A stretch of 38,386 nucleotides of DNA. Source: a bacterium. GTDB taxonomy: Bacteria; Desulfobacterota; Binatia; HRBIN30; CADEER01. The position numbers and the translations under genes were made by a program. The stretch spans positions 1 through 38,386 of the forward strand of contig JAUIGL010000060.1 in NCBI GenBank assembly GCA_030430165.1, written 5' to 3'. The notes beneath the pieces were generated by a model. It was not told the origin of the DNA. It searched no databases and worked only from the letters and a program-made list of their open reading frames with translations. Of the stretch, positions 5,803-14,639 are shown one piece after another. The stretch's first letter is position 1; the number at the start of each line of letters is the position of its first letter.

Positions 5803-7821
5803 TCAGCCGCCCGGAATCCGCAGGCGCTGACCGGCCTGGATCTGGTTGGCGTTGCGCAGGCCGTTGGCGCGGCGAATGCTGTCGACCGACTGGCCGTAGC
5901 GGCGCGCGATCGACGCCAGGGTCTCGCCGGAGCGAACCTTGTGGGTCACCGTCGCCGTCGAGCGGGCGCTCGCTCCGGAGGACGGGACCGTCAGCTTCTG
6001 TCCAACGATGATGTGGTTGGCGCTGCTCAGATTGTTCGACCGGCGCAGGCTGGTCACCGAGACGCCGTACTGGCCGGCGATTCCGCCCAAGGTCTCTCCG
6101 GAGCGAACCCGGTGCACGCTGGTGCTGGCGGCGGACGACTTGCGCGACGCCACAGCCGCGCCCGAACCGGGAATCTTCAACCGCTGCCCGACCCAGATGT
6201 GGTTGGCGCTGCGCAGGTTGTTGGCCTGGCGCAGGCTCGCGATCGAAACGCCGTAACGGCCGGCGATGCGGCCGAGCGTCTCGCCGGAGCGAACCCAGTG
6301 CGTCGTCGCCACCGGTGCAGCCGAACGCGACGGGCTGCGGGTAACGCTGGTCGAAGGGGGACGCGACGAGCTGCGCGCGACGCTGGTCGAGACCGGCGCC
6401 GAGGTCGGGATCTTGAGGCGCTGCCCAATGCGAATGTGATTGGCGCTGCGCAAGTTGTTGGTGCGCCGCAGCGTCGAAACCCCGACTCCGTAGCGCGCCG
6501 CGATCCTCGACAAGGTCTCGCCGCGACGCACGGTGTGGTAGCGGACCATCACCGGATGCGAGGTGCGCTTGGCCGACGACGGCAGCGTATCGTAACAGGA
6601 TTGGAAGGCCGGCGCGCTGCCACCGGGCAGACGCACCGCGTACCCCGGCGGCAACCAACTGCGCCCGCGGTACGCGGCTGGCCGCACGGCGGGATTCAGG
6701 TCCCGCAGATCGGGACCGGCGTTGCCTACACATTTCTCGACCGACGCCATTGCGACGTAGTGGCGCAGCGGGATCTCGTCGACCACCCACTCGGGATGGA
6801 GGTCGATGTCGCCAAAGTAGTTGCGGTAGTTGCGGTGGATCTCGAGGGCGGCGAGGAACTCCGCGTAAAAGTTCTTCGAGGCGAATCCAAACGTCGGACT
6901 CTGGTAACGATCGATGATGGTGACGATGTCGCGCGTCCCGACGCTGCGAACGGCGCGCGCCATGCCGGCCGGACCGTGGTTGTAGGCGGTGATCGCCAGC
7001 GGCCAGGTGCCGAGTCGCTCGTAGTTCTCGCGCAGGAAACGCGCCGCCGCCCGCGTCGCCACGAACGGGTCGAGCCGCTCGTCGACGGCTCCGGTGATCT
7101 TGAGATAGAGCTTGCCGGTGCCGGGAACGAACTGCCACATCCCGGCGGCGCCGACCTTGGAGTAGGCGAAAGTGTTGAACGACGACTCGATGAGCGGCAG
7201 CCGAGTCAGTCCGACAGGCACGCCCTCATCGCGAAAGATCTCTTCCATGCGCGGCATGTAGCGGGCGCTGATCCGAACCCCCTCGAGGAATCGGTCGCGA
7301 ATCCCCCGCTGCGCACGCAGTCGCTTGGCGTCCGCCGCGCGCCGGTAACGATCGGGGTGGGGATCGTCGATCAGCAGGCTGCGAATCCGCATTTCCTCGA
7401 CGGTCAGCCGCGCCGGACTCGGATCGCGGTGCAGGCCGATCAGTAACCCGCGGATGCGTTCGATCTCGCGCGTCTCCGCCTGGCGCATGTAACGCCGCAG
7501 CTGGTCCGACGACATGCGCTGCGCCTCGCGCGAAAAGTCGAGGATGCTGTAGATCCGGCCGAGGTGCTCGCGATCGTGAATGACGACGTGGGCATCCGAG
7601 TAGACGGCGAAGATCTGTTTCCAGAACTCGATCCGCTCTTCGAGCCCGGCCGGGCGTTCGAACCCTTCGAGTTCCCCGGCGAGCGCGACGCGCGGCAGCG
7701 CGGCGGCAAGCGCCGCGGCGACGACGACACCAATCAGACGACCGAGGCGCGATCGAGAGCGACCGGAAAGTCGCTCAGGGCCTCGTTCGAGTCGCCTGTC
7801 CTTCGAGACATGCTCCTGCAT
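5803..7821 (-). CDS. mltD: Membrane-bound lytic transglycosylase D-like, four LysM repeats
   Basis: This 672-residue exported muramidase cleaves the glycan strands of peptidoglycan to form 1,6-anhydro ends. The start at 7821 has a good Shine-Dalgarno (GGAGG, 6 bases before ATG); an upstream ATG at 7878 would only add 19 Arg-rich residues. The signal peptide is at about 25-49 (LIGVVVAAALAAALPRVALA). The GH23/SLT domain follows the signature LPLIESSFN with catalytic E212, then GMWQF at 227-231 and AYNHG at 279-283. Four LysM peptidoglycan-binding repeats occupy about 430-672, each with the core GETL-x-x-IA-x-x-YG, joined by Ser/Arg-rich linkers. MltD usually has two or three LysM copies, so four is at the high end. 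No lipobox Cys was seen. It is downstream of the histidine kinase, 80 bases away on the same strand. Confidence 0.9.
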   Translation of the reverse strand: MQEHVSKDRRLERGPERLSGRSRSRLGRLIGVVVAAALAAALPRVALAGELEGFERPAGLEERIEFWKQIFAVYSDAHVVIHDREHLGRIYSILDFSREAQRMSSDQLRRYMRQAETREIERIRGLLIGLHRDPSPARLTVEEMRIRSLLIDDPHPDRYRRAADAKRLRAQRGIRDRFLEGVRISARYMPRMEEIFRDEGVPVGLTRLPLIESSFNTFAYSKVGAAGMWQFVPGTGKLYLKITGAVDERLDPFVATRAAARFLRENYERLGTWPLAITAYNHGPAGMARAVRSVGTRDIVTIIDRYQSPTFGFASKNFYAEFLAALEIHRNYRNYFGDIDLHPEWVVDEIPLRHYVAMASVEKCVGNAGPDLRDLNPAVRPAAYRGRSWLPPGYAVRLPGGSAPAFQSCYDTLPSSAKRTSHPVMVRYHTVRRGETLSRIAARYGVGVSTLRRTNNLRSANHIRIGQRLKIPTSAPVSTSVARSSSRPPSTSVTRSPSRSAAPVATTHWVRSGETLGRIAGRYGVSIASLRQANNLRSANHIWVGQRLKIPGSGAAVASRKSSAASTSVHRVRSGETLGGIAGQYGVSVTSLRRSNNLSSANHIIVGQKLTVPSSGASARSTATVTHKVRSGETLASIARRYGQSVDSIRRANGLRNANQIQAGQRLRIPGG

Positions 7822-7901
7822 CGGACGCCTCCGTCGGCGCCAGCCGAGAATCGGCCGCATTCCACCACCCCACATCATCAGCCAAACTTCCGGAATTATC
7901 G

Positions 7902-9353
7902 TCAGCCGACCCGCTCCGAGTCAAGCTGGGAGTGCGTTTGTGATCGCTCCGAGAGCGAAACCGGCAAGACCATCTCGAAGCGCGCCCCCTCGGTGAACCG
8001 ATCGTCGACGCGCAGCACTCCGCCGTGACGCTCGACGATGGCAAACGACAAACTGAGACCGAGCCCGACTCCTTCGCCCTCCGGCCGGGTGGTGAAGAAC
8101 GGTTCGAAGATGCGACCGGCGACGTCGGCCGACACGCCCGGCCCGTCGTCGCTGACCGCGACGACCACGCACGGCTCGCGCGGATCGTCGACCGCGGTCG
8201 TCGTCACCTCGACCCGACCGTCGCCACCGACCGCGCGGGCGGCGTTGCTCAGCAGGTTCATCAGCACCTGGTCGATCTCCTCGGGAATCAGCTCCAGCTC
8301 CGGCACCGCGTCCAGGCGCAGGTCGAGCTGAACTCCCGAACCGAACATGTGACGCGCCAGCTCGACGGTGCGGCGGACGCGCTGATTGAGATCGACCGAG
8401 CGCCACTGGCGCGACGGCGTCGCCCGCGAGAACTGGCGCAGGTCGGCAACGATCCGCGCGGCGCGACTGGTCGCCTCGCGACAGTCGGCGACGATCTCGA
8501 GCACACTGCCGTCGATCTCCTCCTCGAGAACCTCGAGGTTGGCGGCGGTCACGGCGATCGGATTGTTGAGCTCGTGCGCGACCCCGGCGACGAAATCGCC
8601 GAGCGAACGCATCTTCTCCGAGTGCTCGAGCTGGCGCTCGGTGGCGTCGAGCCGCTCCGAGGCGACCCGCAGATCGCCGCGCGCGCGACGCTCGGCGTCG
8701 AGAGCTCGGCGCAAGCTGGCGTTGCTGCGCTCCAGGGCCTCTTCACGCTGGCGCAGTTGGCGCGAGACATAGCCGCCGACATAGGCAACCAGCCCGAGAC
8801 CGAAGAAGAAGAAGGCCGACCAGACGACGACCCAGGCTGGGTCCGCGGTCGCCGCAACCGCCGACACCTCGGCCGGGCCGGCGATGAGGGTGATCGATGC
8901 CAAGCCGACGACCGAGGCGGCGGCGCAGGCAAAGGCGATCCGCGAGCGCACCAGCATCGCCGACGCCAGCACCTGGACGAAGTACATGGCGACGAAGGGG
9001 CTGCTCGCGCCGCCGGTAGCCAGCGCCAGATAGGTCATCAGAAAGACGTCTCCCAGCACCGCCAGCGACGTCGCCAGGCCGATCCACTGCCAGCGGCTCA
9101 GCGCCCACTGGTTGAAGGCATTCAGAGTCGCGGCGGCGACGGCGGCCAGCGCACACGACCAGGGGTCGATTTCGGGTCGGACGGCGGCGGCGATGCAGCC
9201 GAGCGCGAAGAAGCCGAGAATCGCCATCCAGCGAATCCGAACCGCCCAGCGATAGCGATCGTGGCGCGAACCGGCGGCGAAACGCCGGTCCAGCTGCTCA
9301 GCCTCGGCACCCGCCGCCACGGCGACCGGCGCCCCCGTTTCTTGACACCCCAT
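7902..9353 (-). CDS. Membrane sensor histidine kinase
   Basis: This kinase of about 483 residues senses a signal at the membrane and phosphorylates a response regulator. The N-terminal half has about six hydrophobic segments between residues 40 and 195 with almost no periplasmic loop, so sensing probably occurs within the membrane. A coiled-coil linker (about 196-245) leads to the dimerisation box SLGDFVAGVAHELNNP with phospho-acceptor H260. The N box (NLLSNAARAV, near 368), G1 (DDGPGV), F box (FEPFFTT) and G2 (GVGLGLS) are all present. No response regulator is encoded nearby, so the partner is unlinked. The ATG at 9353 is preferred to TTG at 9362; neither has a clear Shine-Dalgarno. It may be cotranscribed with mltD, hinting at an envelope signal. 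Confidence 0.88.
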   Translation of the reverse strand: MGCQETGAPVAVAAGAEAEQLDRRFAAGSRHDRYRWAVRIRWMAILGFFALGCIAAAVRPEIDPWSCALAAVAAATLNAFNQWALSRWQWIGLATSLAVLGDVFLMTYLALATGGASSPFVAMYFVQVLASAMLVRSRIAFACAAASVVGLASITLIAGPAEVSAVAATADPAWVVVWSAFFFFGLGLVAYVGGYVSRQLRQREEALERSNASLRRALDAERRARGDLRVASERLDATERQLEHSEKMRSLGDFVAGVAHELNNPIAVTAANLEVLEEEIDGSVLEIVADCREATSRAARIVADLRQFSRATPSRQWRSVDLNQRVRRTVELARHMFGSGVQLDLRLDAVPELELIPEEIDQVLMNLLSNAARAVGGDGRVEVTTTAVDDPREPCVVVAVSDDGPGVSADVAGRIFEPFFTTRPEGEGVGLGLSLSFAIVERHGGVLRVDDRFTEGARFEMVLPVSLSERSQTHSQLDSERVG

Positions 9354-9616
9354 ACGGCCCAATCTAATGATTTTTTGTTCGTGCAGCGCATTCGACCGAT
9401 CTTCCGCATCAAATATTCACCCCATTCGCTGCGTCGAAGACAATGTGCTCGATCGCGACGCCCCGCAGCCGGAGCGCGGCCGAGCGTAAGAATTGGAGAA
9501 ATCAGGGAAACCTAGAACAACCCCGGCGTACTCGGCGGCGCCCCAGAAACGCGCGGCCGGTGCGCCGGATGCGACTCTGCGCCCCACGGCGGACATCTCC
9601 GGAGGAAACATCGACG

Positions 9617-10087
9617 ATGGCTGAAGATCGAGACGAAGAGCAGCGCGGTTTCAAGGTGCACGACCGGCGGCGGTTCGCCGAGTCGGGCGACCCCAAAGAA
9701 GACACCGAGGAGACGCCGCAGCGCGCCGAGGCCGAGAGCCAAGCCGAGCCCGAGCAAGCGTCGCCCGCCGAGCCGGAGCAGCACGATCACAGCGCTCACG
9801 ATCACGACCACGGCGCGCACGATCACGATCACGCCCACGACCACGGGCCGATCACCTTCGCCACCTTTGCGATCAGCCTGTCGACGCAGACCCTGGCCCA
9901 CCTCGGCGAGATCCCGGGCCCGAGCGGCACGGTCGAGGTCGACCTGCCAGCGGCGCGGCAACTGATCGACATCCTCGCCATGCTCCAGGAAAAGACCAAG
10001 GGCAATCTCGACGAAGACGAGAGCGCCCTGATCCAGCACGCACTCTACGATCTGCGCATGAAGTACGTTGAGCGGGCCCAGGGCTGA
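9617..10087 (+). CDS. DUF1844 protein with His/Asp-rich insert
   Basis: This 156-residue cytoplasmic protein has a C-terminal DUF1844 domain (about 79-153): FATFAISLSTQTLAHLGEI, then AARQLIDILAMLQEKTKGNL and HALYDLRMKYVE, which are typical of the family. The function of DUF1844 is not established. The N-terminal half is acidic and low-complexity, and residues 56-77 alternate His with Asp and Ala (HDHSAHDHDHGAHDHDHAH), a composition seen in metal-binding or metal-storage segments. The start at 9617 has GGAGGA 9-10 bases upstream; the longer frame from 9443 has no ribosome binding site. The degP-type gene starts 52 bases after its stop, so the two are probably one operon, which suggests an envelope-stress connection. 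Confidence 0.85.
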   Translation: MAEDRDEEQRGFKVHDRRRFAESGDPKEDTEETPQRAEAESQAEPEQASPAEPEQHDHSAHDHDHGAHDHDHAHDHGPITFATFAISLSTQTLAHLGEIPGPSGTVEVDLPAARQLIDILAMLQEKTKGNLDEDESALIQHALYDLRMKYVERAQG

Positions 10088-10139
10088 ATCGGTCCACCCC
10101 CGCCTCCAAATCGAAGACAGCAACGAAGGAGACCATCTG

Positions 10140-11693
10140 ATGAGATCCAGCCTGCGCTCCGCCTGGGCGCCCGCCCTACTTTTCCTCGCCCTGTTCCTCG
10201 GCTCGGCCAGCATCGCGCCGAGCGCGCAAGCAATTCGATTCTGGGGCGAGGAGGAAGGGCAAGCCGCGGCGGACAGCGACGGCGCCGGTGAGGCCAAGCC
10301 CTCGGCCGCGGCTCCGGCCGTCGCCGCGCCGGCAATTGCGGCGCTGCCGAACTTCGCCGACCTCGCCGAGCAGCTCAGCCCGTCCGTGGTCAACATCTCG
10401 ACCTCGATCACACCCGAGCCGGCCCAGGCTCCGCGGCAACGACCGCCGCGCGGCTTCGGCGGACAGGGCGACCCCTACCACGAGTTCTGGGAACCGTTCG
10501 AGCGATTCTTCGGACCGATGCCGCGCCAGCGACCACAGCGCAGTCTCGGGTCCGGTTTCATCCTCAACCGCGAAGGCCTGATCCTCACCAACAATCACGT
10601 CGTCGAGGGCGCAGACGAGATCGTCGTGCAGCTCGCCGACGAGCGCGAGTACCAGGCCGAGCTGGTCGGACGCGACGCCAAGACCGACATCGCGGTGATC
10701 AAGATCAAGCCCGACGAAGATCTGCAGCCGGTGACTCTCGGCAACTCGGACACGCTGCGAGTCGGCGACTGGATCTTCGCCATCGGTAACCCGTTCGGCC
10801 TGCAGCACACCGTCACCGCCGGCATCGTCAGCGCCAAGAGCCGCTTCATCGGCCAGGGCAGCTACGACGACTTCATCCAGACCGATGCCGCGATCAACCC
10901 CGGAAACTCGGGCGGTCCGCTGCTCAACCTCAAGGGCGAGGTCGTCGGTATCAACTCAGCGATCTACAGCCGCTCCGGAGGCAACATCGGAATCGGCTTC
11001 GCCATCCCGATCAACCTCGCCAAGGAGCTGCTCCCGCAGCTGCGCGAGAAGGGCAAGGTCACGCGCGGCTGGCTCGGCGTCTACATTCAGAAGGTCACGC
11101 CCGAGATCGCCGAGTCGCTCGGCCTCGCCGATGCGCACGGCGCTCTGGTTGCGGACGTGATGGACGATACCCCGGCCAGCAACGCCGGGGTCGAGGTCGG
11201 TGACGTCATCGTCGAGTTCGACGGCCACGCCATCAAAGAATCCAACGATCTGCCGGCAATCGTCGCGCGCACCGCGGTCGGCAAGACGACCACGCTCAAG
11301 ATCATTCGCGGCGAAAAGACCCAGACCCTGCCGGTGACCATCGGCGAGCTCGAAGGCGACGAGCCGGCCGAAACCACTGGACCGACCGAAGAGCTCGGCC
11401 TCGCCGTACAGACCCTGACTCCGGAAATCGCCGAGAGCCTCGGCATCGACCCCGACGTCAAGGGCGTCGTCGTCGCCGGCGTCGAGCCGGGCAGCGCCGC
11501 CGATCAGGCGCGACTCCAGCGCGGCGACATCATCCTCGAAGTCAACCGCAGCACGGTCGAGAACGACCGCGACTTCGCCAACGCGGTGCGCAAGATCAAG
11601 CCCGAAAAGACGATCTTGCTGCTCATCCGACGCGGCAACAACACCATCTTCATCACACTGAAGCGGCCCCAGGCCGAATCTTCCGAAGACTGA
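10140..11693 (+). CDS. degP: Periplasmic serine protease DegP/HtrA
   Basis: This 517-residue periplasmic protease/chaperone degrades or refolds misfolded envelope proteins. The start at 10140 follows AAGGAG with an 8-base spacer. The signal peptide is at 1-31 (ending AQA). An Ala/Pro-rich linker precedes the trypsin-like domain with H153 (LTNNHVVEGAD), D183 (AKTDIAVIK) and S257 (AINPGNSGGPLLN). Two PDZ domains follow at about 308-400 (RGWLGVYIQKVTPEIAESLG) and 415-510 (LGLAVQTLTPEIAESLG), the usual DegP order. The first PDZ carries the segment often seen in HtrA, DTPASNAGVEVGDVI. It is the second gene after the DUF1844 gene. A strong GC hairpin 10 bases after the stop probably ends the transcript. 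Confidence 0.96.
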   Translation: MRSSLRSAWAPALLFLALFLGSASIAPSAQAIRFWGEEEGQAAADSDGAGEAKPSAAAPAVAAPAIAALPNFADLAEQLSPSVVNISTSITPEPAQAPRQRPPRGFGGQGDPYHEFWEPFERFFGPMPRQRPQRSLGSGFILNREGLILTNNHVVEGADEIVVQLADEREYQAELVGRDAKTDIAVIKIKPDEDLQPVTLGNSDTLRVGDWIFAIGNPFGLQHTVTAGIVSAKSRFIGQGSYDDFIQTDAAINPGNSGGPLLNLKGEVVGINSAIYSRSGGNIGIGFAIPINLAKELLPQLREKGKVTRGWLGVYIQKVTPEIAESLGLADAHGALVADVMDDTPASNAGVEVGDVIVEFDGHAIKESNDLPAIVARTAVGKTTTLKIIRGEKTQTLPVTIGELEGDEPAETTGPTEELGLAVQTLTPEIAESLGIDPDVKGVVVAGVEPGSAADQARLQRGDIILEVNRSTVENDRDFANAVRKIKPEKTILLLIRRGNNTIFITLKRPQAESSED

Positions 11694-11702
11694 CCTGAAC
11701 GT

Positions 11703-11736
11703 GGTTGCGGGGGCCGCGTGCTCGGCCCCCGCAACC
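11703..11736 (+). terminator. Strong hairpin after degP
   Basis: GGTTGCGGGGGCC (11703-11715) pairs perfectly with 11724-11736 around an 8-base loop, 10 bases beyond the degP stop. No T-run follows, so this is a hairpin-only or processing-type 3' end rather than a textbook intrinsic terminator. Confidence 0.55.
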
Positions 11737-11769
11737 ATTCAATTCACAACTGCGGGTCCTCCAGAGTAC

Positions 11770-11895
11770 GTCCCCCCTTACCAAGGGGGGACTTCAGGGG
11801 GGTCAACTGGAGACGGACCGGCCTCGACAAAACGGAAGCTCCTTGCGTCGCTCATTGACCTCCCCCTAGCCCCCTCCTTGGTAAGGAGGGGGAAT
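11770..11895 (-). repeat. Composite palindromic repeat, copy 2 (inverted)
   Basis: Read on the minus strand, this element has the same order as the copy at 4964-5093: GATTCCCCCTCCTT palindrome, CTAG, GGGGGAGGTCA, the GCGACGCAAGGA block, a diverged centre, GACCCCCCTGAA, and a terminal GTCCCCCC/GGGGGGAC palindrome. The centres of both palindromes differ from copy 1 in a matched way (TTGGCAA in one, TTACCAA or TTGGTAA in the other), keeping base pairing. It occupies the gap between degP and tsaD. Confidence 0.75.
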
Positions 11896-11949
11896 CGCGG
11901 AACCCCGGCACGGCAGACTTCGCGACGCGTGTCAGCTAACCTTGCTCGG

Positions 11950-12969
11950 GTGAGAATCCTCGCCATCGAGAGCTCCTGCGACGACACCGCCGCGGCCGTC
12001 GTCGACGGCGGGCGGGTCGCATCGAGCGTCGTCGCATCGCAGGACGACGTCCACCGCGCCTACGGCGGAATCGTGCCGGAGCTGGCGTCGCGCGCCCACA
12101 TGACGGCGATCACGCCGACCATCGAGCGGGCGCTCGACGACGCGCGCGTCGGGCTCGACGACATCGACGCGATCGCTGCAACCTTCGGCCCCGGCCTGGT
12201 CGGCTCGCTGCTCGTCGGACTCTGCACCGCCAAGGCCCTGGCGTTCGGCCGCGGCCTCCCCTTTCTCGGCATCAACCATCTCGAAGGCCACCTGCTCTCG
12301 GTGCAGCTCGAGGCCGAAGTCGACTTCCCCTACGTCGCCCTGCTGGCTTCGGGCGGCCATACCAGCCTCTACCTGGCGCACGGACTCGGCGACTACGAGC
12401 GGCTCGGCGCCACCCGCGACGACGCCGCGGGCGAGGCGTTCGACAAGGTCGCCAAGATCCTCGGTCTCGGCTATCCAGGCGGGCGCCTCATCGACGAGCT
12501 CGCCCAATCGGGCGACCCCGCGGCACACGCATTCCCGCGCGCCCGCCTCAAACCGCGCAAAGGGCGCAGCCGGTTCGACTTCAGCTTCAGCGGCATCAAG
12601 ACCGCGGTCGCGCTGCACGTGCGCGGCAATCCCGGCGGCGAGGCCGACGTCGCCGCCAGCTTCCAGGAAGCGGCGGTCGACATGCTCATCAACACGGCGA
12701 TCGCCGCTACCCGCGACGCCGGCGCGCCGCGGCTGGTCATCGCCGGCGGAGTTTCCGCCAACTCGCGACTGCGCGAGCGGATCTCGGCCGAAGGCGCCGC
12801 CGCCGGAATCGACGTCGTGATCCCGACGCTCCGCTACTGCACCGACAACGCGGCGATGATCGGCTACGCCGCCGACCTGCGCTTCGCGCGCGGCGAACGC
12901 CACCGCCTCGACCTCAACGCGCGGGCGATTGCCGACCTCGAACGAGCGCCGGAGCCCTCGGCGCCATGA
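11950..12969 (+). CDS. tsaD: tRNA N6-adenosine threonylcarbamoyltransferase TsaD
   Basis: This 339-residue enzyme transfers the threonylcarbamoyl group to A37 of ANN-decoding tRNAs, working with TsaB and TsaE. It begins VRILAIESSCDDTAAAVVD, the classic start of the family. The metal-binding NHLEGH has H110 and H114, and the ASGGHTSL and CTDNAAMIGYA motifs complete the ATPase fold. The GTG at 11950 gives the usual family length. The longer open frame from 11701 would translate the repeat element and is rejected. No clear Shine-Dalgarno is seen. The stop overlaps the rsmA start by 4 bases (ATGA). Confidence 0.96.
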   Translation: MRILAIESSCDDTAAAVVDGGRVASSVVASQDDVHRAYGGIVPELASRAHMTAITPTIERALDDARVGLDDIDAIAATFGPGLVGSLLVGLCTAKALAFGRGLPFLGINHLEGHLLSVQLEAEVDFPYVALLASGGHTSLYLAHGLGDYERLGATRDDAAGEAFDKVAKILGLGYPGGRLIDELAQSGDPAAHAFPRARLKPRKGRSRFDFSFSGIKTAVALHVRGNPGGEADVAASFQEAAVDMLINTAIAATRDAGAPRLVIAGGVSANSRLRERISAEGAAAGIDVVIPTLRYCTDNAAMIGYAADLRFARGERHRLDLNARAIADLERAPEPSAP

Positions 12970-13772
12970 CCAAGGCGCTGCCGCGTCCGCGCAAGCGGTT
13001 CGGGCAACACTTCCTGACCCGCGCCGACATCGCGCGCCGCATCGTCGATCTGGCAGCGATCACCGAGGGCGAGTGCGTGCTCGAGGTCGGCCCCGGGCGC
13101 GGAGCGCTCAGCGAGACGCTCGCCGCCGAAGCCGGGCGCCTGGTCATGATCGAGATCGACCGCGACCTCGCTGCGCGCCTGCGCGACAGCTACGTCGGGC
13201 GCGACAACGTCACCGTCATCGAGGGCGACGTGCTGCGCATCGACCTCGACCAGGCACTCGCACCGTTCGCACCGGTCACCGTCGTCGCCAACCTGCCCTA
13301 CAACATCTCGACTCCGCTGATCGCCCGCTTCGTCGAGCGCCCTCGGCTGTATCGCAAACTGGTCCTGATGCTGCAGCGTGAAGTCGCCGAGCGCATCTGC
13401 GCCTCGCCGGGCAACAAGGACTACGGATCACTATCCGTGCTGGTGCAGTTGGCGGCGACCGCGCGCATCGCGCTGCGCGTTCCCGCCACCGCATTCCGAC
13501 CGCAGCCGAAGGTGGAGTCCGCGGTGGTCGTCATCGAGCCGTTTGCCGAGCCGATTCTCTCCGACGACGAACGCGACGCGGTGCGCCGGCTGACCCGCTC
13601 GCTGTTCACCCAGCGACGCAAACAGCTCGGCAACTTGCTGCGCCGGCTGACCGACGACTCGAAGCGGGTCCTGGCCGACCTCGACATCGACCCGAAACGC
13701 CGGCCCGAGACTCTCTCCCCCGAAGATTTCGTCCGACTCAACCAGGCGCTGACCACCGCGCCGCCGGCCTGA
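12966..13772 (+). CDS. rsmA: 16S rRNA dimethyladenosine transferase RsmA/KsgA
   Basis: This 268-residue methyltransferase makes the m6,2A pair near the 3' end of 16S rRNA (A1518 and A1519 in E. coli numbering). Sequence marks are the start KRFGQHFLTR, the S-adenosylmethionine-binding VLEVGPGRGALSETL, EIDRDL, and the catalytic NLPYNIS. The C-terminal helical domain (RSLFTQRRKQLGNLLRR) is complete. It begins within the last codons of tsaD and ends 5 bases before mutM, so tsaD-rsmA-mutM form a tight translation unit. Confidence 0.96.
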   Translation: MTKALPRPRKRFGQHFLTRADIARRIVDLAAITEGECVLEVGPGRGALSETLAAEAGRLVMIEIDRDLAARLRDSYVGRDNVTVIEGDVLRIDLDQALAPFAPVTVVANLPYNISTPLIARFVERPRLYRKLVLMLQREVAERICASPGNKDYGSLSVLVQLAATARIALRVPATAFRPQPKVESAVVVIEPFAEPILSDDERDAVRRLTRSLFTQRRKQLGNLLRRLTDDSKRVLADLDIDPKRRPETLSPEDFVRLNQALTTAPPA

Positions 13773-13777
13773 TAGCG

Positions 13778-14590
13778 ATGCCCGAGCTTCCCGAGGTAGA
13801 AACCGTGCGCCGTTCGCTGCTGCCGATGGTGCGCGGCTGCAGCGTCACCGCGGTGCAGGTTCGCGAGCGCCGAATGCGTAAGCGCATCGCCGACGACTTC
13901 GAAGAGAGGCTCACCGGGCGCCGTTTCGACAACGTGCGCCGGCGCGGCAAGTACCTGCTCTTCGACCTCGACGGTGGAGAGGTTCTGCTCGGCCACCTCG
14001 GCATGAGCGGCAGCCTGCGACTCTGCAAACCCGGACAACCCCTGGCGCGTCACGATCACGTGGCGATCGAGCTCGACGAGCGCGAGGTCCTGGTCCTCAA
14101 CGACCCCAGAAGGTTCGGCGTCCTGCGCATCGGGCGCGAGGACGAGCTCGAGGAGCTGCGCAACGTCGGCCCCGACCCGCTGACCCTGCAGCGATCGATC
14201 GACGAGTGGCGGCAAGCGACGCGCGGACGGCGCACGCCGATCAAGACGCTGCTGATGAACCAAACCTTCGTCGCCGGCATCGGCAACATCTACGCCAACG
14301 AGATGCTCTTCGAGGCCGGGATCCGTCCGCGGCGTATGGCCGCGCGGTTGCGCCGGGGCGAGCTCGCCCGTCTCGACCAGGCCATGCGCACCGTGCTCAG
14401 CCGCGCCGTCGAGCTCGGCGGCAGCTCGATCTCCGATTTCCGCGGCGTCGACGGCAAGCCCGGCTACTTCCAGATCCACCACGCGGTCTACGACCGCGAC
14501 GGTGAGCCGTGTCCAAAGTGCTCGAGCGAAATCCGGCGAATCGTTCTCGGCGGACGCAGCACGTTCTACTGCCGCACCTGCCAGAGCTGA
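13778..14590 (+). CDS. mutM: Formamidopyrimidine-DNA glycosylase MutM (Fpg)
   Basis: This 270-residue bifunctional glycosylase/AP lyase removes 8-oxoguanine and Fapy lesions. Pro2 and Glu3 of MPELPEVETVRR are the catalytic N-terminus. K58 in RRRGKYLLFDL is the conserved lysine. The H2TH region reads NQTFVAGIGNIYANEMLFEAGI, and the C-terminal zinc finger is C-x2-C (EPCPKCSS) with C-x2-C (FYCRTCQS). Its start is 5 bases after the rsmA stop. Confidence 0.97.
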   Translation: MPELPEVETVRRSLLPMVRGCSVTAVQVRERRMRKRIADDFEERLTGRRFDNVRRRGKYLLFDLDGGEVLLGHLGMSGSLRLCKPGQPLARHDHVAIELDEREVLVLNDPRRFGVLRIGREDELEELRNVGPDPLTLQRSIDEWRQATRGRRTPIKTLLMNQTFVAGIGNIYANEMLFEAGIRPRRMAARLRRGELARLDQAMRTVLSRAVELGGSSISDFRGVDGKPGYFQIHHAVYDRDGEPCPKCSSEIRRIVLGGRSTFYCRTCQS

Positions 14591-14639
14591 CCAACCGCCG
14601 GCTTGCGAAATTTTGGACACTGGCTCAGACTGTCGCGAA

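Noticed and set aside
9506..9531. ECF-sigma-type promoter (GGAAAC, 15 bases, CGTAC) for the DUF1844-degP unit
   Set aside because: The spacer is shorter than usual and the -10 match is weak; it is not strong enough to list as a feature.
11701..11949. N-terminal extension of TsaD
   Set aside because: It would translate the terminator hairpin and the composite repeat; TsaD normally starts at the xRILAIESSCD motif.
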